From Neckera pumila (lineage: Eukaryota; Streptophyta; Bryopsida; Hypnales; Neckeraceae), in contig OZ018418.1 of NCBI GenBank assembly GCA_963969595.1, positions 2,361,001-2,425,000 of the forward strand: 64,000 nt of DNA, given 5' to 3'. Every line of letters starts with the position of its first letter. Within the stretch, counting starts at the first letter, position 1. The notes under the pieces are model-generated. The model did no database searches, was not told where the DNA came from, and was given only the letters and a program-made list of their open reading frames with translations. Both the position numbers and the translations under genes were made by a program. Positions 34,480-45,430 of this stretch are shown in pieces.

Positions 34480-34870
34480 AGTGCACGCTTGTGATCCTTC
34501 CATCGGTATCTTGAGGGGCAGGTGTAGCATTTGTCTAGGACATATTGGTCCGGAAGGAGCCCTAACCATAGGCCGACCAATTGACCTATCCAGCACCGAC
34601 CAACTGACCGTCCAATGATCGGACAGAGGTCCCGTTTGACTTAGCAAGCGCCAGCCGACTGACTAAAGTCCGAACTTATCCGACTACCATCTGACTGATT
34701 GTTTGTCTCCACCTTCAACCAATTAAGCCCGTCTGATCTTCAACAAGCAGACCAACTATCCGAGCTCGTTCGGCCCCGTCTGACCCCGCCCTGAACTGAC
34801 CAAGCGTCTGGCCCTGTTTGACCATACATCCGACCCAATACCAATCTTTTTCCGACCCTTTGTTTGATTG
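34480..34870 (-). repeat. GC-rich minisatellite, inverted GGTCGGACGGG type
   Basis: The plus strand shows CCGACCAACTGACC, CCGTCTGACCCCG and CATCCGACCC; the reverse complement has GGTCGGAT, GGTCAAAC and GGGGTCAGACGGGG, the unit of 28,600-28,911. It forms an inverted pair with that block around the 30.6-32.8 kb pseudogene. Confidence 0.55.
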
Positions 34871-35183
34871 AGAGACTAGGTGATCAGTGGGACCGAGATA
34901 GTGTTCTTTATTTCTTATTAAATGGTCACTAGCAACCTCAGAACTATAAGTTTCAGAAATTTGGCATTTGCAAGCACTCCTGAGAAACTGAAAGCTTTGA
35001 TTTCCAAGGGCTAGGTGCTACAATTTTTGTGTCCCTTGCTTGGTAATGTATAGTTCAGTGAACAGGAGGGCCTGGGTTATCATGGGTTTGTGCACACACT
35101 GTTTCTCATATTTTTGACAAAATTTATCAAATTATTACTGCGTGACATTTTCAGTAAAATTTTAGTATAAAGAATCCAAATTT

Positions 35184-36130
35184 GTGACTATAAGCACGGA
35201 TTGGTCTTATTGGTATGGTGCCCCGTCAGTTGGTAAAGTGGAATGCAAAGCTTGCAAATTGGTGTTTGCCAGGAAAATAAGCTATTTGTTCAGCCATCTA
35301 GGATATAAAGGCACATTAGGTTTGAAAGATAAAGGAATAAGCCTTTGTCCGCAATTGAAATCTCAAGTTCAAAATCTATTTCTTCTTTGCAATGGGGCTA
35401 TTCCACAAAGATCTACAAGAGACAATGTGGATGGCTATGGCACGCCTGTAGTAAAAAGCGATGTTTCAAATGGGAGATACACGCCTTGTTCTACACAAGA
35501 TGACTCATGCACAACACAGGAAGAATTCTTTTGTGTGGCCTCTTATAAAAATCCAAATACACAAACATCAAGCAAACGTGAAACTGCTCGGGGATCAAGC
35601 AGTAGGCCTTAGAGGCAGAGCAAGCTAGCAGATGGATTTGACAAGGCCAATAAACAGAATTTAAATGCAATTTGGGCCAAGTTCTTTTATGCGGCCAACA
35701 TATTATTTATTGTAGCTCAAATCCAACGTTCAAAAAAGTAGTGAAGAGGATGGCAGAGTTACATTGGCCCTACCCCTTGCCATTATACCACAATCTACGC
35801 TATAAATTGCTTGACAAAACAAAGGCGGAGTTGCAGTCAAATCTATAGAAGAGGACTGAAGACAGCATTAGGAAGTTTGGTGCAACGTTGTCTATTGATG
35901 GATGGAGCCTTTGCTCTGGACAGATCTTTCCACAACTTGTAGGGGGACAAAGGGTTACTACTCTTCCTGCTCTTAGATTGATCTAGAGCTCGATGGATGA
36001 AAAGGAGTCCCTTTGTGAACAAACTAGAACTCATTTTCATCCAACTCGCTGCGGGTCGGAAGGTGTTTGTCAAAACGGACTTCTTTGGCAGTTTCTTTCA
36101 ACGTACTCTGCAAGTCTGAGAATTGAGGAG
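35184..36130 (+). pseudogene. Broken hAT-family transposase
   Basis: The N-terminus reads like a BED zinc finger: SYWYGAPSVGKVECKACK (C-x2-C) followed by ISYLFSHLGY (His of the finger), the DNA-binding domain of hAT transposases. A TAG at 35,610 is followed in the same frame by LNAIWAKFFYAANILF, a hAT signature just upstream of the catalytic core. After a frameshift, LHWPYPLPLYHNLRYKLL and KFGATLSIDGWS appear; the Asp of DGW matches the first catalytic Asp of hAT proteins. The C-terminal half with the dimerisation region was not found, so the copy is truncated as well as broken. Terminal repeats and 8-bp duplications were not located. Confidence 0.65.
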
Positions 36131-36569
36131 AATCCTAAGAGGAGTGAAGATGCATGCTATTGTGTGAGCTAGACTCAGGTGACAAGACCTCTCCCGGGGT
36201 AATGATTGGAGGAAGGCCTGTTTTTGCTCCTCCTATGGCACTACCAAAGCCGGCAAGGTCTTCTGGATGTCTTCTATGTCAGAGACCATAACTTTTACAA
36301 AGAGAGAACTTTGGAAATCATTGGCTTTAGAACTATTTAGCACATCTTGGCCAATAAACCTAGCATCCTGCGTAGTTTAAGCTGGTGGTAGGTGGATGAC
36401 TCCTTGTGCTGTTTGCATTGCTGCAGGCGGGTTCTGAGTCTAACGGTTGTTAGAGTGATTATAGTACAGGTTAGGTGGACCGGTCGCATCTTAGAGCGCA
36501 TTGAACCGGACACCTCTTTGGTTATCTTGAGCCTACTTACTGAATCAAACTTTCAGTAAGTAGGCTAAA
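36131..36569. other. Spacer with a perfect hairpin
   Basis: No gene seen. Contains the hairpin at 36,530-36,566. Confidence 0.3.
36530..36566. repeat. Perfect 15-bp-stem hairpin
   Basis: AGCCTACTTACTGAA and its exact reverse complement are separated by 7 bp. The short loop resembles a terminator-like or cruciform structure; no transcript is known here. It lies next to the 3' side of repeat H3. Confidence 0.7.
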
Positions 36570-37655
36570 TTAGGCTAATTAGGTTAGATACTCCCATCCC
36601 CTAATTCGACTTCAAAAACGCAATAATTCTTAGCATTAACTGAACACTAAAAAGGTATAAAAATCCAATCTTTGGAATTTGACTTTTTTGAGAAAAGTAA
36701 CTAGCCTAAGTTTTTTAGAAGGTCTAAGGAAGTAAGAAAAGACCAACTTCGACCCCATTCCAATTCCGGGACGCCGGTCAACTCCACCAGATTCTTCAAA
36801 TTTGGCAATTGTTGGAAAATCTTGTCAATTGGGGCACTTTTGACTATCAGAATGTCTTGAAACTTGTTGAAGCATCTTATTAGCATAAAACAAGCTAGTC
36901 TAATTTTTAGTGAGATTTTATCGCAATCTAGGTAATTTACCAAAATTTTCCATCCAAAGTTTTGGCGGTTGACCATTTGGAAAGGCATTTTCTGTAAGTC
37001 AGAAAATTCCAAATCTTTTTATAGAATCTCTCATATAATTCCACAAAACATGTGCAATCTCATTTTCTTACTTTACACAAAGGTCATAGAAGAATCAAAT
37101 CTTGTCTTCTCCTTGTGAAATCAATAATCAGAGAATCATTTGTATAGGGGGGGAATCTTAGCAAAACAATTTGCCGTTGGTTTCCAAACATGACTTCTAT
37201 CCAAGAACAACATACTGCATCCCTAGATTCTTTCCAAGTGTTCGTCTTGCGATTATAACTCCTACAGGCCTAATAATTAGGATTTTTGCTATTTCTTTGA
37301 TAGAATGGGGAAAGTGAAACCTAGCGTCGAAAATAAACATATGACCTCAATGGTATTCCCTCAAACCAATTCTAGACCTAAGATGTCACTTACACCATAG
37401 GTTTGGCAATTCTAGCCCTATTTACTATAAACCCATCTAATCACGTGAAATCCCAGTTTACACCTATTTAAAATGGGAATTAGGTTTAGTTGAGGGCAAC
37501 TTAATGATAAGGGACCAAATGCTATGTTGGCATGTAACATACCTATTTTGGTCTTACACTCTTTTGGGGGCTTTTTGTAACTAAAAGTACACTCACCCTT
37601 ATAAGAAATGAAAAAAAAAAATATTGAGTTCCGGATGACGAATCGGGACCTCACA
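36570..37655 (-). mobile_element. LTR-like repeat H3, minus strand, partial
   Basis: The reverse complement starts TGTGAGGTCCCGATTCGTCA at 37,655 and aligns with H1 (47,535 onward) and H2. Shared landmarks are the poly-T stretch, ACATAGCATTTGGTC-like block, GGTCAACCG, GGTAAAATCTCAC-like block, TTTTATGCTAATAA and a TTTTTATACYT box. It stops before the TATA box region of H1/H2, so it is truncated. Open frames inside it are conserved only as sequence, not as protein. Confidence 0.6.
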
Positions 37656-39010
37656 GATTGCACTGAACAATTAGATAAAGAAAGGACCATGAGATATCAC
37701 GGTGTACACCTTGCATGACCTTCTCATGCAGACATCACTGACTGTCGCAATACAAACATCGTGAGATTTCACGGTGTTGCCATAGATACCTTTGTTTTCA
37801 TATATTCACGCAACGTTCTCAACAAATCATTGTGATATATTACAATGGCCGTATTGGATCTACATGTGCCACCGTAAATCCCCTAAAATACGTACCACTT
37901 CCGTCTATGCATATTATACTGAATTGCGCCAACCTATTCAAACGTTTGACTTCAGCCACTAAACTCCAAAGACTTCATACGCTATTGACTATAAAACCCA
38001 CCTGGCCCGGCCTCCAATAGAAAGATGAACCCAGGTACGAGCCACTCATAGCTGTGGAATACCTGACTGCATAAACGCTTTCATAGGCAAAAGTCCATTG
38101 TTTTCTTCAAATTTGCAAATCATGATAGACTAATGTCTCTGGTTCTTAATTCACAAGGTGAAACACATGCACAATACGACTTGTTGAATCACAAAAAGTC
38201 TATAAACTTCATTTGGGCTGCAAATTCTCAATTTCAATTGCGTCAGAGTAGACTCCATCAGCCGACAATAGCCATTGCATTTTCAGATTCCTTAGTGGCA
38301 TTCAAACACAATATACAACTTTGGAAAAATGACTAATGGAAACTCAAACTTCATCACTGACATGCAATGCAAAGTGCAAAGATCGTACCCAGAATGAAGC
38401 GATGGACACTGAACATCTTATGAATCCACCTCAAAGCGCTTAGAACATTGGAATGCTTTGACTCAATACTCTACAGCATTCACAACGTCTTTACGTGTGC
38501 AAAAAAGTAAGCTCTACCGAGTTCTAGGATTATGACAGATATTTGTTGGAATCTTGGAGCTCTGGTTTCCTGCCACGAATTTCAGAGGGATGTGCAGTCT
38601 TGGCTTTTGAGTTTCCGGCGCATTCTTCAAGCGTGCGCTTCTTTGACCACCAGAAGGATCTAAAGATGCGGTCTTTCAGTCATAATTTGCACTGCATTCT
38701 ATAAGATCAACTAGCACTGACAACTGGGATTCACACTGGGAGGTAATGCGTGCAATACTAAAATTCAAAATGTTGACTAAATTCTAGAAATCAGTGCAGT
38801 ATTGCGGAGCTGAAGGGGGTGCATGCAATAATTTAGTTAAAATCTTCTTGGGATTTTGGAAATTCGTTGCATTAAGTTAGTGCGTCGTTGCACCGGTACC
38901 TGCCACCCATTTAATGGTTTGTCGGGATTGGAATATGCACTTAACGTTGTGCTCTAGCGGAGTTTTCAACTATGCATTTTCAATGTTCATATCTTCTAAT
39001 TAATCTTGCT
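37656..39010. other. Unannotated spacer
   Basis: Mixed-composition DNA with no supported gene or element end. Two near-identical short blocks (GAGATATCACGGTGTACACC near 37,690 and GAGATTTCACGGTGTTGCC near 37,762) hint at a degenerate 70-bp tandem pair. Confidence 0.35.
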
Positions 39011-39216
39011 TACAATACTGTACTACTGTACTACAATACTGTACTACTGTACTACAATACTGTACTACTGTACTACAATACTGTACTACTGTACTACAAT
39101 ACTGTACTACTGTACTACAATACTGTACTACTGTACTACAATACTGTACTACTGTACTACAATACTGTACTACTGTACTACAATACTATACTACTGTACT
39201 ACAATACTGTACTACC
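39011..39216 (+). repeat. 21-bp minisatellite, about ten units
   Basis: Nearly perfect tandem array of a 21-bp unit beginning TACAATACTGTACTAC; only the last two units carry changes. Because 21 is a multiple of 3, all forward frames stay open across it and encode a 7-residue repeat (NTVLLYY in one frame). No start, signal or flanking coding context supports a real protein. Confidence 0.9.
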
Positions 39217-39999
39217 GATTTACAATTCAAAGGTTGGAAAATAATTAAATTTCTATATACGGTTGGCCATTCCCGACAGTATCTATCGGATCAAGGTTCT
39301 TGATTACCAATGCTTTGGATTTTTAGGGTTCAAGGTTAGGGCTGAGGGTTTAGGCTTTATAGTGACAGTGTTCAAAGTTGACAAGAATAGATATACAACT
39401 GAAGGTTTTGAGAAACAAGGTTTTTGTTTCAAGGATTATTTTTTCTGGGTTCTAGGGTTTAGGTTTTCTGGTATTAGGGTAAAAATGCTTAAATTGTTAC
39501 AATTTAAGGTTTAGGGTCCAGACATTTGGATACAACTACTTAGGGTTCTAGGGTTTAAGGTTTAGGCTTCACGATATCAAGCTAAGAACGCTTAGATTTT
39601 CAGTGTTCAGGCTTTCGGGTCAAGACATTAGGATAAAACTACTTAGAGTATTAGGATTTAGGATTTTTAGGATTTAGGGTTTAGGGTTCACGGTAATAGG
39701 GTCCTAGTTTATGGTTTTAATCAAAGTAATAATCGATGGAAGTACTTAATCTGGTACGCAAATTCATTAGCAAAGTTGTCAGCGACTAATATACGCAAAT
39801 AGAGGCAATTGAGTAATTCTGATACGAAAGATAAATACATAGTTGAGCTCACTATTTTAATCATGAATAAAAGACTAAAACAAACATTGATCCCTACTAG
39901 TTAGTGTATAGCACATCTTATATATTTGAGGAATCCAAACTTTTGAAGATCCTTCCAACTATTTTTCAGAAAAAGGTACTATTTGTCCCTAGAGTTTAG
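39217..39999 (+). repeat. Degenerate telomere-like (TTTAGGG) sequence
   Basis: From about 39,320 to 39,710 the strand is full of GGGTTTAGG, TAGGGTTCAAGG and TTAGGGTTTAGGGTTCACGG-like pieces, close to the plant telomere unit TTTAGGG but never in a clean array. Could be a decayed interstitial telomeric tract or an unrelated G/T-rich repeat. Confidence 0.4.
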
Positions 40000-42620
40000 A
40001 GATCCCTCCAAATTTTTGTGAAATTTTTTTTTCTTTGTCCCAAAAGCTTGTAGATCCCTCAAAACTTTAGTCAAAAAAATGGGCTATTCGTCCCAAAAGT
40101 TTGTAGATCCCTCCAAACTTTTGTCAAAAAATGGCTATTTGTTCCCAAAAGTGTAGAGATCCTTCTAAACTTTTGTCCCCAAAATGGGCTATTCGTCCCA
40201 AAAGTTTAGAGATCCCTCCAAACTTTTGTCCCCAAAATGGGCTATTTGTCCAAAAATTTGGAGATCCTACTTTATAAAAAATGTGTGCAAAAAAGAATGG
40301 ACTTTTTATATTAACCAACGTGTCTCAATGTCCTAGTCAAAATAATAAGGTGTAAAATATATATATATATATAACATAAACCAAAGAGACATACCCAAGA
40401 AAAAAGGCTGTGAAAAAAGAAATAAAAATGTTACTTGAACCAAAGAGACGTACCCCAGAGAATAGGGTATGGAAAAAAAATTATTTCTATTAACCAAAGT
40501 GTCTTATCCATTAAAATAGGGTGTCAAAAAAGAAATAAAAATCTCTCCTAAATTGAAGAGCCGTATTCCAAAAAATAAGGTGCATAGAGGGAAATAACAA
40601 ATTCACCTAAACCAACAAAAAATTACCCCCCAAAATAGGGTGTAAACAATAAGAATAATCTTTTTATCCACTAGAGTCCCTCAACCCTCCAAAATAGGAT
40701 AAGGAAAAAACAAAAAATGGCACCTAAATCATAGGTACCTACTTTATAAAAAAAAGTGTGTGAAAAAGAATGGATTTATAATATTAACCAACGTGTCATA
40801 ATGTCTTAATAAAAAAAATAAGGTGTAAAAAAAGAATATCACCTGAACCAAAGAGACTTATCCTCGAAATAGGGTGTGAAAAAGGAAATAAATATGTCAT
40901 TTGAACCAAAGAGACGTACCCCAAACAATAGGGCATGGAAAAAAGAAAAATTATTTATATTAACCAAAGTGTCTTTTCCATTAAAAAAGGGTGTGAAAAA
41001 AGAAAAAAAATCTCACCTAAATCGAAGATCCATATTCCAAAAAATAGGGTGCAAAGAGGGAAATAAGAAATTCACCTAAATCAACAAGAAATTACCTCCA
41101 AAAATAGGGTGCAAACAATAAGAATAATCTTTTTTCCACTAGAGTCCCTCAACCCCCAAAAATAGGATACAGGAAAAACAAAAAAATGGCACCTAAATCA
41201 AGGATACCTACTTTAAAAGAAAATGTGTGAAAAAGAATGGATTTTTTATATTAACCAATGTGTCTTAATGTCTTAATCAAAATAATAAGGTTTAAAAAAA
41301 GAAATAAAAAATGTCACCTATACCAAAGAGGTTTCTCTTAGAAAATAAGATATGAAAAAAGAAATAAAAATTTCATCTAAACCAAAGAGACATACCTCAA
41401 AAAATAGGATATGAAAAAAAAATTATTTATATTAACCAAAGTGTCTTATCCATTAAAATAGGGTGTGAGAAACAAAATAAAAATCACACATAAATCAAAG
41501 AGACATACCCAAGAAAATAGGGTGGGTAAAAAGAAATAGAAATATCACTTGAACCAAGGAGACGTATCCCAGAAAATAGGGTACAGAAAAATGAAAAACT
41601 ATTTATATTAAACAAAATGTCTTATCCATTAAAATAGGGTGTGAAAAAAGAAATAAAAATCTCACCTAAACCAAAGAGCCGTATTTCAAAAAATAGGGTG
41701 CAAAGAGGGAAATAAGAGATTTATCTAAACCAACAATAATTTACACCCAAAAATAGGGTGTGAACAATAAGAATAATTTTTCCACTAGAGTTCCTAAATC
41801 CTTCCAAATAGGATAAGGCAAAAATAAAAAAAATGGCACCTAAATCAAAGATACCTACTTTAAAAAAAAAGTGTATGAAAAAGAATGGATATTTTGTATT
41901 AACCAACGTGTCTTAATGTCTTAATGAAAAGAATAAGGTTTACAGAAAGAAATAAAAATGTCACCTATACCGAAGAGATTTATCTTAGAAAATGAGGAGT
42001 AAAAAAAAGAAAAAAAATTTCATCTAAACCAAAGAGCTATACTCCAGAAAATAGGATATGAAAAATAATTATTTATATTAATCAAAGTGTCTTATCCATT
42101 AAAATAGGGTGTGAAATAAGAAATAAAAATCTTACCTAAATAAAAAGAGCGGTATTCCCAAAAATAGGATGCAAGAAGAGAAATGGAAAATTGAACTAAA
42201 CAAACAAGAATCACACCTGAAAATAGGGCGTGAACAATAATTTTTTTTTAAATTTTCCACTAGAGTCCCTAAATTGAACAAAATAGGATATTTAAAGAAG
42301 AAAAATGTCACCTGAACCAAAGAGACCTACTTAAAGAAAGAAATTGGGTGTGAAACAAAATGAATTTGTTATATTAACCAACGTGTCTTAATGTCTTCAT
42401 CAAGAGAACAAGGTATCAAAATAAAAATAAAAATCATACATAAACCAAAGAGACATACCCAAGAGAATAGGGTGTGTAAGAGAAATAAAAAATTGACTTG
42501 AATTAAGGAATTGTATCCAAAAATATAGGGTGTGAAAAGGGAACTTAAAATTTCATCTAAACCAACAAGAATTATCCCTTGAATTCAACAAAATAGGATA
42601 CGAAAAAATAAAAATGGCAA
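40000..42620 (+). repeat. Satellite-like array with ~470-bp higher-order unit
   Basis: First part (40,000-40,270): 55-60-bp units with CCCAAAAGTTTRGAGATCCC and CCAAACTTTTGTC. Then units of about 50-60 bp carrying AACCAAAGAGACGTACCCCA, AAAATAGGGTGTGAAAAAAG and AATAAAAATCTCACCTAA. The marker TATTAACCAACGTGTCTTAATG recurs near 40,311, 40,784, 41,249, 41,897 and 42,372 (steps about 473, 465, 648 and 475), showing a higher-order repeat. No coding. Confidence 0.75.
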
Positions 42621-42639
42621 TTTCATTGACCGGATTGAA

Positions 42640-42880
42640 TGGACAGGGCAGGGATGCCATCGATCCTAGATTTAATCCAACGGGTGCGGACTTAAATCAG
42701 ACAGGCAGAGATTCAAAAATGGACAGACAGGGACATAATCAACTAGGACGCAACGCAGTTGAAGGGGCGGGCACGCTATCCGGATAGGCGGGAACGCAAG
42801 CTTTGCGTATGTGGATGTTGGGCGGAAACGCTGGGGACAAGGCGGGAACATAGCCGGGCACATACGGGTTCAAGAGCGGG
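42640..42880 (+). repeat. GC-rich minisatellite upstream of the kinase-like pseudogene
   Basis: Irregular units such as GGGTGCGGACTTAAATCAGACAGG, GGACAGACAGGGAC, GGGGCGGGCACGC and GGCGGGAACGC (each split by variation). Same style as 27,150-27,780 and, inverted, 45,110-45,430. Confidence 0.55.
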
Positions 42881-42883
42881 GAC

Positions 42884-42890
42884 TATATAA
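42884..42890 (+). promoter_or_regulatory. TATA box candidate for the kinase-like gene
   Basis: TATATAA right after the GC-rich array and about 200 bp before the first ATG (43,089) of the kinase-like frame. Position and spacing fit a plant core promoter. Confidence 0.4.
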
Positions 42891-43088
42891 TCCCATCCCT
42901 ACTCCACTTATCTCTTGTCTAGCCTTCTCTGGATGCCTCCCACGTTAGCTCACTTAGTGGTCTAGTAAGGGAGATGGGTAGAGCTTGGGGCTTGGCTCTA
43001 ATAGCATACCCGGTTTTTTTGTCGTTTTTTTTCAATGAAAATCACTTCGGATTACTCACCAATCATATAAAAAGAATACGATTTCAAT

Positions 43089-44466
43089 ATGCAAGCAGAA
43101 GGAAGTGGTTTGTCTGGGAAGCGTCCGCTGCTCGTGGACATAGAGCAGATTGATGAAGAAAGACTTCCACCAATACACAAGTCAATGGCGTCAGCTTCAT
43201 CTTAGCCTTCATCATCATCAAGGAAGAAGAGGGCAAAGAAACTGCAGAATCCGAATTGGCCTCTACTAGAGTACTTAAATGAAGCTAGGCTAATACTGGT
43301 GGAGTTCTACAAAGTGCAAAGCATTGGATCGTTGGAGAGAAACTATGTGAACAGGAATGTCGACGGTTACGATGCGTTGCTAGAGCATTTTTAGAAAGAG
43401 CTTGACGAGAAGTTTGCTGCATCTGAGCAATTCAACAATTGCTCAGATTATTGGTCATACTCGGACTTCTTGGATAATATGATGGTTTAGATGACTATCA
43501 ATGTTGTAGACAATTGGCATTATTGTATGAAGAAGAAAGAGGACAAGAGCAATTGGAATGAAGTAGATGTAGAATTTGTTATGAAATTACACATAGTTGA
43601 GACATGGTGTTGGGACTTTAGCATAAGTCACCATAAGACAAAACAACCGTGGGAAAAAATACAGGAAGATAAAATTTCAATTGAATGTGTGAGTGGATCG
43701 ATGTATTGGCTATCACCATTAGTAAAAGTGGTAACAATGCCAAGATGAGAGGCAGAAGGTGCGTACAAGCATGTGAGGAAGATGCGGCTTATGAAACTTT
43801 CCAACATCCTCACCTGGCTTGAGTCTGCGGGGAAGCTCTTGAAGACCAAAAATCAAAAGGAAAAACGTTGCAAGATGTTGGTTGAGGCTACAAGATGTCC
43901 GATGAAGCATCCCGGCATCATTAGACTAACATACATGCATCCAAAAATGGTGGAATGGGGGGTCTTTAGTTACTTTCCTAAGTAAATACGATTCCAAAGT
44001 TCTCGAATCAACGGAAGTGGATGACATTGTAAAGATGACAGATACCTAGTTGACACTTGAGGAATTGCAATGGGTTGCCACATTTTGCAAAAATCGAGTG
44101 AACTTGGCACTGTCATTGCTTGTTATTGTGGGAAAATGCCACAAGGTAGACTACATATACAACGACATATCTACATCCAATGTTTTGCTCCATTTTGCTC
44201 CATGAAAAAAAAGTACAGTATATTTGGGGATTTTTGATTGGGAACTCTCAAGCCAAGTCCTAGGAAACGTGCCATCAAAATTTGGTTACCGAAACCAAAA
44301 GGCACTCGATAAGAAGAAAGCAGCTCAAAGGTTTGCTGCTTCAAAATTGTTCTATTTGTACGGAGAGCAAGGCTCAGTTAAATTGCTTGAGGTCATGGAC
44401 AAAAAACATGTATACTCTAAAGCTGCTGATGCATATGCCACAGGATGGATAGCAGCTCAAATCTGA
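43089..44466 (+). pseudogene. Broken protein-kinase-like gene
   Basis: ATG at 43,089 (MQAEGSGLSGKRPLL) opens one frame to about 43,983, with TAGs at 43,203, 43,392 and 43,488 and a TGA at 43,746. One frameshift near 43,975 leads into a second frame that runs to the TGA at 44,464, with a TAG (44,047) and a TGA (44,203, probably from TGG). The C-terminal part resembles a divergent kinase fold: YNDISTSNVLLHF fits the catalytic loop (Asp and Asn of HRDxxxxN kept, His/Arg lost), GIFDWEL sits where DFG is expected, AASKLFYLYG fits the APE region and KAADAYATG the F-helix Asp. If so, it is a kinase or pseudokinase remnant. N-terminal ~290 residues unrecognised. Inverted GC-rich minisatellites lie on both sides. 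Confidence 0.45.
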
Positions 44467-45109
44467 AAACAAGACTAGGATCCAGCTTATTTTTGCAAAG
44501 ACCAGTTGTAGAAATATACAAATCTACAAATGAAATTGAAAAGCCTTCAAAAAGAAGATCTGCAAGAAAGGGCGTCCATCCTGGATGTTCTTGATAAATT
44601 GAGGATGATACCGTACTACTGGAGTATGTTTGAGTGTTGTTACCAAAGATCGTAATTTCTTTTTTTCACTCTAGAAAGTTCTACAGATGATAGTTATGTT
44701 GAAGGCAAAGGTTAACGTTGTTAACCTATTATCCTCAAAGACGATCATGTACATTTGCCTCAACCAAACACTGTTTCATATATAAAACTACAAATATATT
44801 AAAAACACTATTGTTTCCAATTACTATTTTTATTTCTTTTGGCATGAAGTAGAAATTGATGACCTATACATGTCCAAAGTCTTGAATGATGCAATTATAA
44901 TCCTAACCCAAACATTTGGTGCAGATAGAAGATACAAAATAATAAACAAATGTCTATTGTATAAATGTGTATATATCTACCAAGTTTTAATCCAAAAATG
45001 CCTGGCTATAAAATGAAGGTCATCTATCATCTTCAAAAACGCAAGGATGTAACAATGTAGCACTTCCAAAGGGAAAGATGAGTACAGCATCCGCGTCCCA
45101 ACCAAAAAC
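44467..45109. other. AT-rich spacer
   Basis: Possibly the 3' end of the kinase-like gene up to about 44,650; otherwise nothing recognised. Confidence 0.3.
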
Positions 45110-45430
45110 TGTTGGCGCTTGTGTTAAAGTCCGCGCCCAATCCGACTTCAGTCCGCGAATCGACATGAGTCCGCGTCCTTGGCGTCTTCTGTCCGCGCCG
45201 TGACATGAGTCCAAGCCCTTCGTGTCTTCTGTCCATGCCCTGACATAAGTCCATGCCCAGATCCAATTTCTATCCGCGCCCCTTCCGTCTTCTGTCTGCA
45301 CCCTGACATGAGTCTACGCCCTGTCCAACTTAGATCTGAGCCCCGCCATAAGTCTGCGCCCCGTTCTATTTAAGTCCATGCCCTGTCCGACTTAAGTGTG
45401 TGCCCGGAGTCTATATTGACAGTTAGGTAA
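45110..45430 (-). repeat. GC-rich minisatellite, inverted partner of 42,640-42,880
   Basis: Plus-strand units TGACATGAGTCCGCGCCC, GTCTTCTGTCCGCGCC and GTCCGACTTAAGT recur every 25-35 bp about ten times; the reverse complement gives GGGCRYGGACTTAAAT..GACAGG as at 42,690. A further GC block (GGCGGGCAGGCGGGCG) lies at 45,485-45,545. Confidence 0.65.

Noticed and set aside
39006..39248. Repeat proteins NTVLLYY / TILYYCT across 39.0-39.2 kb
   Set aside because: All forward frames are open only because the tandem unit is 21 bp. No promoter or coding context is visible.
39011..42620. CRISPR-like array
   Set aside because: Repeats are contiguous or decaying tandem units without unique spacers of constant length, in eukaryotic-type DNA.
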